DNA of 64,000 bases from Haloprofundus halobius (GCF_020097835.1 NZ_CP083666.1:1922001-1986000); one strand, 5' to 3'; positions 51,078-59,716 are shown, counted from the stretch's first letter. Notes: generated by a model not told the origin, from the letters alone. Translations and numbers: made by a program.

Positions 51078-51599
51078 TCACCCGCTTCGCTCGACCAACG
51101 CATCTTCCAGCGTCTCCATCGCCGCTCGCGCGAACTGCTCTTTCACGTCGAGTCGCGACCCGTCGAACTCGTGACGCGTCGCGGTCGCGTACGACTCGCC
51201 GGTCCCCCACTCGGCGGCGTACGCGAGGCCGACGTAGACGGTGCCGACCGGTTTCTCGTCGCTGCCGCCGTCCGGACCGGCGATACCCGTCGTCGCGACG
51301 CCCCACGTCGTGTCCGCGGTGTCTCTGACGCCCTGGGCCATCTCGCGGGCGACGGCGTCGCTGACGGCACCGTGTTCGTCGAGCGACTCGCGGGAGACGG
51401 CGAGCAGGTCGCGCTTGGCGTCGTAGGAGTAGGTGACGACCGAGCGGTCGAAGTAGTCGCTCGACCCCGGTACGTCGGTCAGGAGCGACCCGACGAGGCC
51501 ACCCGTGCAGGACTCGGCGACGGCGACGGTGTCGCCGCGTTCTCGGAGTGCGTCGCCGAGGCGTTCTTCGACCGGCGGGTCGTCCGCGTGATCTCGCAT
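51078..51599 (-). CDS. pncC: CinA C-terminal domain protein (nicotinamide-nucleotide amidase type)
   Basis: 173 residues from ATG 51599 (MRDHADDPPVEERL). Signatures AESCTGGLVGSLLTDVPGSSDYF and GVATTGIAGPDGGSDEKPVGTVYVGL are diagnostic. It deamidates nicotinamide mononucleotide to recycle NAD. The molybdopterin-like N-terminal CinA domain is absent, so this is the stand-alone amidase. Divergent from the aminotransferase. Confidence 0.92.
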   Translation of the reverse strand: MRDHADDPPVEERLGDALRERGDTVAVAESCTGGLVGSLLTDVPGSSDYFDRSVVTYSYDAKRDLLAVSRESLDEHGAVSDAVAREMAQGVRDTADTTWGVATTGIAGPDGGSDEKPVGTVYVGLAYAAEWGTGESYATATRHEFDGSRLDVKEQFARAAMETLEDALVERSG

Positions 51600-51694
51600 G
51601 AGCGGTGGTACGGCCCCGGTCCGCAAAAGTCTCTACCGAGTTCCTCGTCTACCGCGGACGAAAGAGGCAACTACCCGCCGTCCGACGCCGTACC

Positions 51695-52792
51695 ATGGAG
51701 TACGAGGAACCGCTGTTCTTCCGGGTGATGCGCTACGCCGAGGCCGCCGACCGCGACGTCGTCGACATGGTGAGCGGCAACCCCGACTGGGACGCCCCCA
51801 CGGCGTTGCGAGACGGGCTCAGGGAGTTCGCCGACGCGGACGCCGACGCGTTCCAGTATGGCCCCAGCGCCGGACTCACGGAGCTCCGCGAGGAGATCGC
51901 CGAGCGCCGCAACGTCGACGCCTCGCAGGTCGTCGTCACCAACGGCGCGGGCGAAGCGAACTACCTGGCGATGGCACGGGCGCTGGAGCGCGATACGGGC
52001 GACGGGGTGTTGCTCACCGACCCGGTGTACCCGTACTACCCCGGCAAGGCGGGGATGCTCGGCGGCGACGTGACGCTCGTCCCCGTCGCCGAGGGCGGCG
52101 AGATAGACGTAGATGCGATGCGCGAGGCGGCCACGGAGGAGACGGCGCTCATCGTCGCCAACACGCCGAACAACCCGACGGGCGTCGTCTACGACCGCGA
52201 GACGATGGAAGAACTCGTCGCGCTCGCCGAGGAGGTCGACGCGCTCCTCGTCGCCGACGAGGTGTACGACCACTTCGATTACACGGGCGAGTTCGAGAGC
52301 GCGCTCACCATCGACTCCGAGCACCGCATCGTCACCAGCGCGTTCTCGAAGTCGATGGCCATCACCGGCTTTCGCGTCGGCTACGCGATCTTCCCCGAGG
52401 CGCTCGTCGACGCCGCGAAGACCCGGCACATGCTCGTCAACGTCGCTGGGAGCAACCCCGCGCAGTACGCCGTGTTGCGGGCGCTGCGCGAGACCGACCC
52501 GACCTACTACGAGGAGACGCGCGCGATGCTCCGCGACCGTATCGCCGCGTTCACCGACGCGCTCGACGCCGCCGGAGCCGACTACACCCGACCGGAGGGC
52601 GCGTTCTACGTGCTCGCGCGGTTCGACGGCTTCCCGGGAACGATGGAGAACGTCGAGCGCCTCATCGACGAGGCGGGCGTCGCCGGGATGCCCGGCGAGG
52701 CGTTCGGCCCCGCCCGCGACGAGTGGGTTCGGTTCGCGCTCGTCACGCCGCGCGCGCAGGAGGCGGCGAAGCGGTTGGCGGACTACTTCTGA
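51695..52792 (+). CDS. Class I/II PLP-dependent aminotransferase
   Basis: 365 residues from ATG 51695 (MEYEEPLFFRVMRY). Fold-type I landmarks: FQYGPSAGLTELREEIAERR, VTNGAGEANYLAMARAL, NTPNNPTGVVYDRETM, ADEVYDHFDY, PLP lysine K219 in SAFSKSMAITGFRVGY, and the terminal Arg region WVRFALVTP. The amino-acid substrate (aspartate, alanine or aromatic) cannot be resolved. Starts 95 bases from the divergent pncC gene. Confidence 0.92.
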   Translation: MEYEEPLFFRVMRYAEAADRDVVDMVSGNPDWDAPTALRDGLREFADADADAFQYGPSAGLTELREEIAERRNVDASQVVVTNGAGEANYLAMARALERDTGDGVLLTDPVYPYYPGKAGMLGGDVTLVPVAEGGEIDVDAMREAATEETALIVANTPNNPTGVVYDRETMEELVALAEEVDALLVADEVYDHFDYTGEFESALTIDSEHRIVTSAFSKSMAITGFRVGYAIFPEALVDAAKTRHMLVNVAGSNPAQYAVLRALRETDPTYYEETRAMLRDRIAAFTDALDAAGADYTRPEGAFYVLARFDGFPGTMENVERLIDEAGVAGMPGEAFGPARDEWVRFALVTPRAQEAAKRLADYF

Positions 52793-52883
52793 GTCTTCGC
52801 TCCGCGCCGAACACCTCCGTATTCTGACGCCCGCACGACGACTGAACCGACGGGTACACAAGCGCTCGGACGCGAGGGGGCGT

Positions 52884-54122
52884 ATGGCAAATCTCGACGT
52901 GGAACCCGTCGACGTCGTCGGTGACTCCGGCGACTCCGACGAGGGCGACGAGCGCGACGCTCCCGGCGGCGACGACGACTCGGCTGCGTCGATAGACGTG
53001 GAAGTCGAGGCGGCCGCCGACCTCTCAGAGCTCCCGGGCGACGTCGACGCCGCGGAGTTCGTCCTCTACGGCGGGAAGGGAGGCGTCGGCAAGACGACGA
53101 TGGCGGCGGCGACGGCGCTGCGCAGCGCCGCCGAGGGCGCGACGACGCTCGTGGTCTCGACCGATCCCGCCCACTCGCTGTCGGACACGCTCGGCGGCGA
53201 GATTCCCGCGGAACCGACGCGCATCCGCGAGGAGATCCCCCTGTTTGCTGCCGAAATCGACCCCGAAGCAGCGATGGACGAGGGGCTGTTCGGCGAGGGC
53301 GGCGACGCACTCGGCGGGATGGGGGGCATGGGTGACATGTTCGGTGGAATGGGTGGGATGGGCGGTGCGGGCGGCGCGGGCGGCGCTGGAGACGGTGGAA
53401 ACCCCTTCGGCGGCGACGAGAACCCCTTCGCCGCCGACGACAACGGCGAGGGCGGCCACCCGCTGCTCGACGGGACGATGCCCGGAGCGGACGAGATGGC
53501 GGCGATGCGGCAACTGCTCGAACACATGGACGATCCGCGATTCGACCGCGTCGTCGTCGACACCGCGCCGACGGGCCACACGCTCCGCCTGCTGCAACTG
53601 CCGGAGATGCTCGACTCGATGGTCGGCCGTCTCGTCACGTTCCGCGAGCGGATGCGCGGGATGGTGGATAATCTGAAGGGGATGTTCGGCGGCGCGGACC
53701 CCGGCCCGAGCGGGATGGAGCAACTGGAGGAGGCCAAGGAGCGAATCAAACGGCTCCGCGCGGTGCTTCGTGACCCCGAGCGGACGGACTTCCGGGTGGT
53801 GATGATTCCCGAGGAGATGAGCGTCGTTGAGTCCGAGCGCCTCGTCGCGCGCCTCGACGAGTTCGGGATTCCGGTGCGGACGCTCGTCGTCAACCGGGTG
53901 ATGGAGGACCCCAGCGACGTCGCGGGTATCGACCCCGAGTGGACGGTCGCGCCCGACCCCGAACACTGCGAGTTCTGCCAGCGGCGCTGGCAGGTCCAGC
54001 AGCGCTCGCTCCGCCGGGCGACGGAGCTGTTCCGCGGCCGCGACGTGAAGCGCGTCCCGCTTCTCGCCGACGAGGTTCGCGGAGAAGAGGCCTTGCGGGT
54101 CGTCGCGGCGTGTCTGGCGTAG
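52884..54122 (+). CDS. ArsA/Get3-family anion-transporting ATPase with Gly/Met-rich insert
   Basis: A 412-residue soluble ATPase. It has an acidic N-terminal extension (1-50), the deviant Walker A KGGVGKTT (65-72), the switch I region STDPAHSLSDTL and the switch II VVVDTAPTGHTLRLL (224-238). A paired-cysteine site CEFC (C362, C365) is as in Get3 zinc-bridged dimers. Between switch I and switch II lies a flexible insert (about 143-190) of repeated GGMGGMG/GGAGG units. Get3 homologues target tail-anchored membrane proteins; the insert sits where Get3 binds client helices. ArsA-type anion pumping is less likely, as no ArsB is nearby. Confidence 0.9.
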   Translation: MANLDVEPVDVVGDSGDSDEGDERDAPGGDDDSAASIDVEVEAAADLSELPGDVDAAEFVLYGGKGGVGKTTMAAATALRSAAEGATTLVVSTDPAHSLSDTLGGEIPAEPTRIREEIPLFAAEIDPEAAMDEGLFGEGGDALGGMGGMGDMFGGMGGMGGAGGAGGAGDGGNPFGGDENPFAADDNGEGGHPLLDGTMPGADEMAAMRQLLEHMDDPRFDRVVVDTAPTGHTLRLLQLPEMLDSMVGRLVTFRERMRGMVDNLKGMFGGADPGPSGMEQLEEAKERIKRLRAVLRDPERTDFRVVMIPEEMSVVESERLVARLDEFGIPVRTLVVNRVMEDPSDVAGIDPEWTVAPDPEHCEFCQRRWQVQQRSLRRATELFRGRDVKRVPLLADEVRGEEALRVVAACLA

Positions 54123-54142
54123 AGACGTCCGCCGGAACCCGC

Positions 54143-54973
54143 CTACGACCCGAGCTTCCGCGCGAGCCCGTAGAGGCTGTCCCGGATACCGTCGGGGAGG
54201 AAGCGAGCGAACGACCCGACATCGGCGACGATGCCGACCGGGTAGCGCGCGGCGGGTTTCGTCGCGCTGGCGGCGTTGACGATGTCCTCGGCGACGCGCC
54301 GCGGCGGCACCGCGCCGGGTCCGCCGCCGCCGAGCGCCTGCGTGTCCTCGAACAGTTTGTAGAACGACTCGTACGCGCCCGAGCGCTCCATCCCGTCGTC
54401 GACCTCCTCCTCGGCGCGGTCGGTGAACTGCGTCTCGACCGGCCCGGGTTCGACGAGGACGGCGTCGATGCCGTACTCCTCGACTTCGGCGCGCAGCGCG
54501 TCGGTCATCGCTTCGAGCGCGAACTTCGACCCCGAGTAGACGCCGCTACCGGGGAACGAGACGCGGCCGGCGACGCTGGAGACGTTGACGATGGTGCCGT
54601 CGCCCTCCGCCCGCATGTGCGGGAGTACGGCGCGCATGAGCCGGTGGGGGCCGAAAACGTTGACGGCGAACTGCTTTTCGACCGCCTCAGTAGGCACGTC
54701 TTCGATGGGGCCGAACTGCCCGTAGCCCGCGTTGTTGACGAGGCAATGAATCGCGCCCTGCTCGTCGACGATACGGTCGACCACCCGGTCGACGTCGCCC
54801 TGGTCGGTCACGTCGAGCGTCGCGAGTTCGCACCCCTCTTCGCCGAGTTGTTGGATGTCGGCGGGGTTGCGCGCCGTCGCGTACACCACCCAGTCCTCCG
54901 CGAGGAAGGCCCGGGCGGTGGCGCGACCGATACCGGACGAACAGCCAGTGATGAGGACAGTCTCTGGTTTCAC
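54143..54973 (-). CDS. Short-chain dehydrogenase/reductase
   Basis: A 276-residue SDR: cofactor motif TGCSSGIGRATARAF, NNAGYGQFG, catalytic Ser in VNVSSVAG, YSGSKFALEAM with Tyr and Lys, and VEPGPVETQF. It has a C-terminal extension with GARKLGS and helices common to lipid/steroid SDRs. Oxidoreductase of unknown alcohol or ketone substrate. Convergent with the Get3-like gene and upstream of endonuclease V on the minus strand. Confidence 0.92.
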   Translation of the reverse strand: MKPETVLITGCSSGIGRATARAFLAEDWVVYATARNPADIQQLGEEGCELATLDVTDQGDVDRVVDRIVDEQGAIHCLVNNAGYGQFGPIEDVPTEAVEKQFAVNVFGPHRLMRAVLPHMRAEGDGTIVNVSSVAGRVSFPGSGVYSGSKFALEAMTDALRAEVEEYGIDAVLVEPGPVETQFTDRAEEEVDDGMERSGAYESFYKLFEDTQALGGGGPGAVPPRRVAEDIVNAASATKPAARYPVGIVADVGSFARFLPDGIRDSLYGLARKLGS

Positions 54974-55042
54974 ACCGAAACGTCGTCGCCGGGATAGTTA
55001 ACTGTACGGCGTTCGCGGGTCAGCGAACGCGGACTCGGTGGC

Positions 55043-55813
55043 TCACTCGCGGTACTCCCGTTTCACCTCGTCGGCGTAGGCGTCGGCCAGCCGCGTCGGC
55101 TCCGGGAGTTTGTAGCCGCCGCAGAGCCGTTCGACGAGGTCGACGGTCGTCTCCGCGGAGACGCGGTGGCCGGGGCTGACGTACAGCGGGTTTATCTTCC
55201 GACTCGACGCGTACTGCCGCGACTGGAAGGCGTAGCCGATAACCGTCCCGTCCAGCGCGTCGACGCGGCCGTTCGCCTCAACGGGCGTGCGCCAGCCTTC
55301 GGGTCGCCCCTCGACCGACTCACGCGGCGTGCCGCAGAGCAGTCCTTTGGCGACGCCGACGCTCGGCACGTCGAGGACGACGCCCATGTGCGTCGCCAAC
55401 CCCGCTTGCCGGAAGTGGATGCGACCGCTGCCGTCGAAGACGACGAAGTCGGGTTCCGTCTCCAGGCTCTCGAACGCGTCGAGAATCGGACCGCCCTCGC
55501 GGAAGGAGAGCAAGCCCGGAATGTACGGGATCGAGAGGTCGGAGACCGAGAAGGCGCGTTCGACGACCTCGGTGCCGCGGGCGACGACGACGGCGCTGAC
55601 GGCCTTCTCGTCCAGAAACGCCTGGTCGACGCCCGCGACGAGCGGTCGGTCTTCCCGTGGGACGAGCGTCGATTCGGCTGTCGAGACGGCCGCGGGGTCG
55701 AAGTCGAACTCGTCCTCGAAGCGGGCCGCGTCGGCGATGTCGCGCTGGAGCTGTTCCATCTCCTCGCGCGAGAGCGTCGGGTCGGGGGCGAACTCGGGAC
55801 GGGCGGGCCGCAT
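55043..55813 (-). CDS. nfi: Endonuclease V
   Basis: A 256-residue protein. Catalytic acids are D63 in VAGVDQAF, E106 in PYIPGLLSFREGGP and D127 in VVFDGSGRIHFRQAGLATHMG. It nicks DNA next to deaminated adenine (hypoxanthine). The HPRR part of the usual motif reads HFRQ, a small deviation. The three-base gap to the AN1-rhomboid gene suggests one transcript. Confidence 0.94.
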   Translation of the reverse strand: MRPARPEFAPDPTLSREEMEQLQRDIADAARFEDEFDFDPAAVSTAESTLVPREDRPLVAGVDQAFLDEKAVSAVVVARGTEVVERAFSVSDLSIPYIPGLLSFREGGPILDAFESLETEPDFVVFDGSGRIHFRQAGLATHMGVVLDVPSVGVAKGLLCGTPRESVEGRPEGWRTPVEANGRVDALDGTVIGYAFQSRQYASSRKINPLYVSPGHRVSAETTVDLVERLCGGYKLPEPTRLADAYADEVKREYRE

Positions 55814-55816
55814 TGG

Positions 55817-56737
55817 TCAGTAGCGTCGGCGGCCGCCGCCCCTTCCGCCTCCGCCGCCGAAGTTGAGGCGGTTGGGGACGTTGCGCTGACCTTTGACGTA
55901 CTGGCCGACGAGCAGGCCGACGAGCAGACCGGTCAGGTGGGCGTAGTGGGCGATACCGCCGCCGAGAATCGGCGTGATGGCTCCCGTCAGGTCGAAGACG
56001 ACGTAGAACGCCGTCAGCGCCCAGATGGGGAGCGGAATCGGCGGGATGAGCAGCATCACGCGCAGGTCCGGGTTGACGACGGTCAGCAGGCCGAGAATCG
56101 CCATCACGGCACCGCTCGCGCCGAGAACGGCCGACGACTCGCCGGTGGCGAGGGCGGTACCGACCTGCGCGAGTCCGGCGACGGCACCGCTGACGAGAAA
56201 CAGCGCGGTGAAGCGCTTCGCACCGAGATAGCGCTCGACCAGCGGGCCGAAGAAGTACAGCGCGATGCTGTTGGCGGCGATGTGGAAGAAGCTGCCGTGC
56301 GAGAAGATGGCGGTCACCCACGTCCAGACGTACTCGGGGTTCTCCGAGGTGAGAAGGAAGATGCTCCGCCACGCCGGGACGTTTCCGTACGCGGTGACCT
56401 GCGGGACGAGAGTGCCGGTGAGGAGGTAGCCGACGATGTACTCGGAGATGAACGTGAGCCACATCAGACCGAGGAAGATGTACGTCAGGTTCCCGCGGAA
56501 GTAACCCAGCGGACCGCCGGTGCCGGTCACGCGGTCGAGAAGGCCCTCCGAACTGCCGCCGGTCCGGACGCTGTCGTCGAAGTTGCTCTCGAAGACGCCG
56601 CTCGGGTCGTCCCACGAGTCCAACCCCGGACAGTTGTGGTTCTCTGGGAGGCGATGTTCGGCGCAGAAGGCGTTGCCACAGCGCCGACACTGGTACGGCA
56701 AGCTTTCGTACTCGCCGCACTCGTGACATTCTGCCAT
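55817..56737 (-). CDS. Rhomboid protease with N-terminal AN1-type zinc finger
   Basis: 306 residues from ATG 56737. The AN1 finger (about 4-36) has CHECG, CRRCGNAFCAEHRLPENHNC. Six membrane helices follow (about 84-285). Rhomboid catalytic residues: S209 in GASGA and H267 in HYAHLTG, plus the H152/N156 pair in FHIAANSIAL. The Gly/Arg-rich C-terminus (GGGGGRGGGRRRY) is cytosolic or positively charged. It cuts within membrane helices; the zinc finger may bind ubiquitin-like SAMPs or nucleic acid (inference). Confidence 0.93.
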   Translation of the reverse strand: MAECHECGEYESLPYQCRRCGNAFCAEHRLPENHNCPGLDSWDDPSGVFESNFDDSVRTGGSSEGLLDRVTGTGGPLGYFRGNLTYIFLGLMWLTFISEYIVGYLLTGTLVPQVTAYGNVPAWRSIFLLTSENPEYVWTWVTAIFSHGSFFHIAANSIALYFFGPLVERYLGAKRFTALFLVSGAVAGLAQVGTALATGESSAVLGASGAVMAILGLLTVVNPDLRVMLLIPPIPLPIWALTAFYVVFDLTGAITPILGGGIAHYAHLTGLLVGLLVGQYVKGQRNVPNRLNFGGGGGRGGGRRRY

Positions 56738-56974
56738 TGTGACTCCGTAGTCGTGGGGTCGTAAAAGGGGTTTGCCTCTCGGGCGATTCGGGATGCGAAG
56801 GCTCCTGCCCCGCGAACTCGCACGTCCGCCGGTGAACGACGCCGACACCCGGAGTCACGAACGCCGGTGACTCGCGGACGCCCGTGCGCGGACATCCCAC
56901 TCCGTCTCGCCGCGGGAGATGCGGACCAGTCGGTGTTGCCGCCTCGGACGTGGTGCTCTCGTCGAACGCAGTAG

Positions 56975-57097
56975 TTACTCCGTCGTCTCTTCGTCTCCGT
57001 CCTCGGCGGCCGCGGCGGCGAACTCCTCTGGGGGCTCGAAGTTCGTCGGAACGACGGTTACGTGGTCGACGCCGAGTCGCGGCTGTTTCGCTGCCAT
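56975..57097 (-). CDS. Small acidic protein (40 residues), unknown
   Basis: Reads MAAKQPRLGVDHVTVVPTN, then a proline turn, then an Ala/Glu/Asp tail ending EDGDEETTE. No domain is recognised. TAATTTTTAG on the coding strand lies about 30 bp upstream of the ATG at 57097, a good leaderless promoter, which is the main reason to believe it. It sits alone in the gap between the rhomboid and pyrophosphatase genes. Confidence 0.55.
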   Translation of the reverse strand: MAAKQPRLGVDHVTVVPTNFEPPEEFAAAAAEDGDEETTE

Positions 57098-57194
57098 CTC
57101 GACCGTAGGTAGCCCACGCGACCACTAAAAATTACCCATGCGCATAATTCATCGGTGGGCGGGCGCGAGATGCGCCCGACGAATACTCGTCGAC

Positions 57195-57728
57195 TCAGCC
57201 GAAGTGCTCGTTGTAGAGGTCCTGGGCGTGCTCGATGGCGTCCATCGCGGCCTGCTTGTCCTCCCAACCCTGCGTTTCGACTTCCTTGCCCTTCTCGAGG
57301 TTCTTGTACGTCTTGAAGAACTCGTCAATCTCGTCGAGTTTCTGCTGTGGGATGTCTTCGAGGTCCTCGATGTGCTGGAAGCGTGGGTCCTCCGTCGGAA
57401 CGGCGATGACCTTGTCGTCCTGTTCGCCGTCGTCGTCCATCTTCATCAGGGCGACGGGGCGCGCCTCGATGATGCAACCGGGGAACGTCGCGTCCTCGAC
57501 GAGCACGAGCACGTCGAAGGGGTCCTCGTCGTCGTAGTACGACTGCGGGATGAAGCCGTAGTCGCTCGGGTAGTGAACGTTCGAGTGCAGTACCCGGTCG
57601 AGGACGACGCCGGGGATGTCCTTGTCGTACTCGTACTTGTTGCGCTCGCCTTTCAGACACTCGACGACGGCGTAGATGGTTTCCGGTGCGTCGGGACCTG
57701 TCTCGAGGTCCTCCCAGAGATTCGTCAT
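57195..57728 (-). CDS. ppa: Inorganic pyrophosphatase
   Basis: A 177-residue family I pyrophosphatase: ETIYAVVECLKGERNKYEYDK, NVHYPSDYGFIPQSYYDDEDPFDVLVLVE and the metal-ligand region IPQQKLDEIDEFF. The signature DEDPFDVLV carries the catalytic aspartates. It removes pyrophosphate from biosynthetic reactions. Family length and hexamer-type loops are normal. Divergent from the PadR gene. Confidence 0.96.
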   Translation of the reverse strand: MTNLWEDLETGPDAPETIYAVVECLKGERNKYEYDKDIPGVVLDRVLHSNVHYPSDYGFIPQSYYDDEDPFDVLVLVEDATFPGCIIEARPVALMKMDDDGEQDDKVIAVPTEDPRFQHIEDLEDIPQQKLDEIDEFFKTYKNLEKGKEVETQGWEDKQAAMDAIEHAQDLYNEHFG

Positions 57729-58049
57729 GCGTCCGTAGTTCCGTCAACCGAGGGAAATGGTTTTCGGGACGGCTGTGAGGCGTGTGTACACCCCGCTCAC
57801 GTTCGACGGATTGGCCACAAACTTCTTTCGTCTGTACCGAATTAATCATCGTGGGAAGGATACGACAGTTCGAGACCGAGCACTCGACGAGACACGTCGG
57901 GAAACGTACGCTTGTCGGAAACAACAAACAATTTCCGACAGGTGTAAGCGAAATCCAACAGATCCCGTAGCGTGCGTGTTCGGTTGCCAATAACAGAAAC
58001 AAATGTTGAGTTGAGAAGCGTTAAATAGTAAGATGACATTTTAATACGT
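57729..58049. promoter_or_regulatory. 321-bp AT-rich intergenic region with inverted repeat 57913-57940
   Basis: The gap between ppa and the PadR gene is AT-rich compared with the genome and holds no gene that I can support. It contains a perfect 9-bp inverted repeat TGTCGGAAA / TTTCCGACA separated by 10 bases (57913-57940) and TTAAATAG (58021-58028), the PadR TATA box 26 bp before its ATG. The repeat is a likely operator, possibly for the PadR protein itself. Confidence 0.55.
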
Positions 58050-58406
58050 ATGTCAGAGGCACAAACAATCAACGACTCCGGCAGCGCACGGGACCTAACT
58101 GCGTTCCAACAGAACATCCTCGTCATTCTCGCCGAGGAACCCATGTACGGCCTCGCCATCAAACGCGAGCTCGAGTCGTACTACGGCACCGAGGTCAACC
58201 ACGGGAGGCTCTACCCCAACCTCGACGACCTCGTCGAGATGGGGCTCGTCGAGAAGAGCGAACTCGACAAGCGGACGAACCAGTACGAACTGACCGAAAC
58301 CGGGCACTCGGCAGTACTGGACCGTCTCGACTGGGTACTCTCGAAGTTCGTCACTGACGAAAGCCGGGCAGACGAAGTTCGCGACGTTATCGCGTCGTAC
58401 GAGTAA
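58050..58406 (+). CDS. PadR-family winged-helix transcriptional regulator
   Basis: A 118-residue regulator: LTAFQQNILVILAEEPMYGLAIKRELESYYGTEVNHGRLYPNLDDLVEMGLVEKSELDKRTNQYELTETG is the PadR winged helix; a short dimer helix ends VRDVIASYE. PadR proteins bind phenolic or hydrophobic ligands. It is transcribed away from ppa; the TATA box TTAAATAG and the upstream inverted repeat could serve autoregulation. Its 3' end overlaps the rnhA-operon gene (opposite strand) by 20 bases. Confidence 0.93.
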   Translation: MSEAQTINDSGSARDLTAFQQNILVILAEEPMYGLAIKRELESYYGTEVNHGRLYPNLDDLVEMGLVEKSELDKRTNQYELTETGHSAVLDRLDWVLSKFVTDESRADEVRDVIASYE

Positions 58407-58953
58407 CGTCGGGGAGTTCCTCCCCGGCCTGTTCGAACAATCGTTCGAGCGACTCACGAACCGCCGTTTTTTGCGCCTCAGTCGGCCAGGAGTTGCGCGG
58501 ATAGTACTCCGTGAGAAACTCCCGTATCTCCGGTACACCCGCCGTCTCGACCCGCCGCACGTAATGGTTGCTCATGAAGTCGGCGAACGCACGGGCGTTG
58601 GCGGCGTGGTCGGAACCTGACGACGATTCGACAGCAGCAACCAAACTGGCGTTGTGTTTTTCTACGGCCTCCCACTCGTCCTCCTTGCCGGTCCCCGAGA
58701 GCGACCGCTCCACCGCCCGGTCCGTGTCGTCGATTCGATCGAGGGCGACTGTACCGTCGTCGTCGATCCACTCCGCCGGGTAGAGGACGAGCGTGTCGTC
58801 GGCTTCGCGGTAGCGGGCAGTGTAGCCGTGGTCGGCAAGTGACGCGTCGCGTCGCTCTCGGTACGCCTCGGCCTCGTTCGGGTCGACCGCGTCGCGCGCG
58901 AGTCGAGTCAGTCGCTCTGCGGTCGTCTGGACATCTTCGGGGAGTTCAGCCAT
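58387..58953 (-). CDS. RnhA-operon protein, unknown function
   Basis: A 188-residue acidic, mostly helical protein (MAELPEDVQTTAERLTRLARD). It contains the segment HGYTARYREADDTLVLYPAEWID and the C-terminal block YYPRNSWPTEAQKTAVRESLERLF. It overlaps the RNase HI gene by eight bases and is the conserved downstream partner known as the rnhA operon protein in haloarchaea. No catalytic motif is visible. A role in nucleic-acid metabolism is inferred from context. Confidence 0.82.
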   Translation of the reverse strand: MAELPEDVQTTAERLTRLARDAVDPNEAEAYRERRDASLADHGYTARYREADDTLVLYPAEWIDDDGTVALDRIDDTDRAVERSLSGTGKEDEWEAVEKHNASLVAAVESSSGSDHAANARAFADFMSNHYVRRVETAGVPEIREFLTEYYPRNSWPTEAQKTAVRESLERLFEQAGEELPDVTRTTR

Positions 58954-59539
58954 CGTCGAGCGCCTCGTTCGCCAGGTTGTCGGCGCGTTCGTTTATCTCC
59001 CGCGGGACGTGTTCGAGGGTCCACCGGTCGAACTCCGTCAACAGTTCGTTCGCCTTCACCCGTCGTTCGCGCAGTCCGGGGTCGTTCGTCTTCCACTCAC
59101 CGCGGACTTGCTTGACGACGAGCTGTGAGTCGCCGCGTACGTCGGCTTCGCTGAGACCGTAGTCGAGAGCCGCTTCCAGCGCCCTGACGAGCGCATCGTA
59201 CTCCGCACGATTGTTCGTCGTCTCGCCGATTCGCTCGGAGCCTTCGGCGACGATGCCGTCGCTCGTGACGATGGCCCATCCGATAGCCGCCGGTCCGGGA
59301 TTGCCGCGGCTCGCACCGTCGAAGTAGACGTGGCCGCGGCCGCCCCCCTCCTGCAGCAGTAGCGCGAGGTCGGACGGACTCGCTCCCTGAACGACGATCT
59401 TCGAATCGTACGCGACGGCGACGGCGTCTCCGCGGCTCGCACGCCACCGCTCGTGGTCGGTATTTCCCGGAGAGACGTCGACGCCGGCGGCCTCCAGTCG
59501 TTCTCGGGCCACGTCGGCGTCGCACTCGATAGTCGGCAT
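58946..59539 (-). CDS. rnhA: Ribonuclease HI with N-terminal extension
   Basis: 197 residues from ATG 59539. The RNase H domain (about 70-197) has DGASRGNPGPAAIGW (D74), NNRAEYDALVRALE (E113), RGDSQLVVKQV (D137) and ERADNLANEAL (D187), the full acidic tetrad. The first 70 residues hold GDAVAVAYDSKIVVQGASPSDLALLLQ, which resembles the substrate-recognition domain at the start of RNase HIII. It degrades RNA in RNA/DNA hybrids. In operon with the gene downstream. Confidence 0.94.
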   Translation of the reverse strand: MPTIECDADVARERLEAAGVDVSPGNTDHERWRASRGDAVAVAYDSKIVVQGASPSDLALLLQEGGGRGHVYFDGASRGNPGPAAIGWAIVTSDGIVAEGSERIGETTNNRAEYDALVRALEAALDYGLSEADVRGDSQLVVKQVRGEWKTNDPGLRERRVKANELLTEFDRWTLEHVPREINERADNLANEALDDG

Positions 59540-59716
59540 CGACGGAGATGCGGGCGCTCGACTGAAAGGCGGTTCGTCTTTCGTCGCCGGCGTCATCGTC
59601 ATCGCCGTCACCCCTGTCGTCGGCCACTCGTCACCGCCGCCATCTTCGCCGCGCATGCCAGTCCTCTCCGCCGACCCAGATTTTAACAACCTCCAGCGTA
59701 CTATTACATAAACACG

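Noticed and set aside
55320-57125. 601-codon minus-strand frame across endonuclease V and rhomboid genes.
   Set aside because: It is in a different frame from both recognised genes, and its composition is that of a high-GC shadow.
57842-58162. Minus-strand frame of 106 codons across the ppa-PadR gap.
   Set aside because: It overlaps the PadR coding start and promoter and has no recognisable domain; the region is better explained as regulatory.
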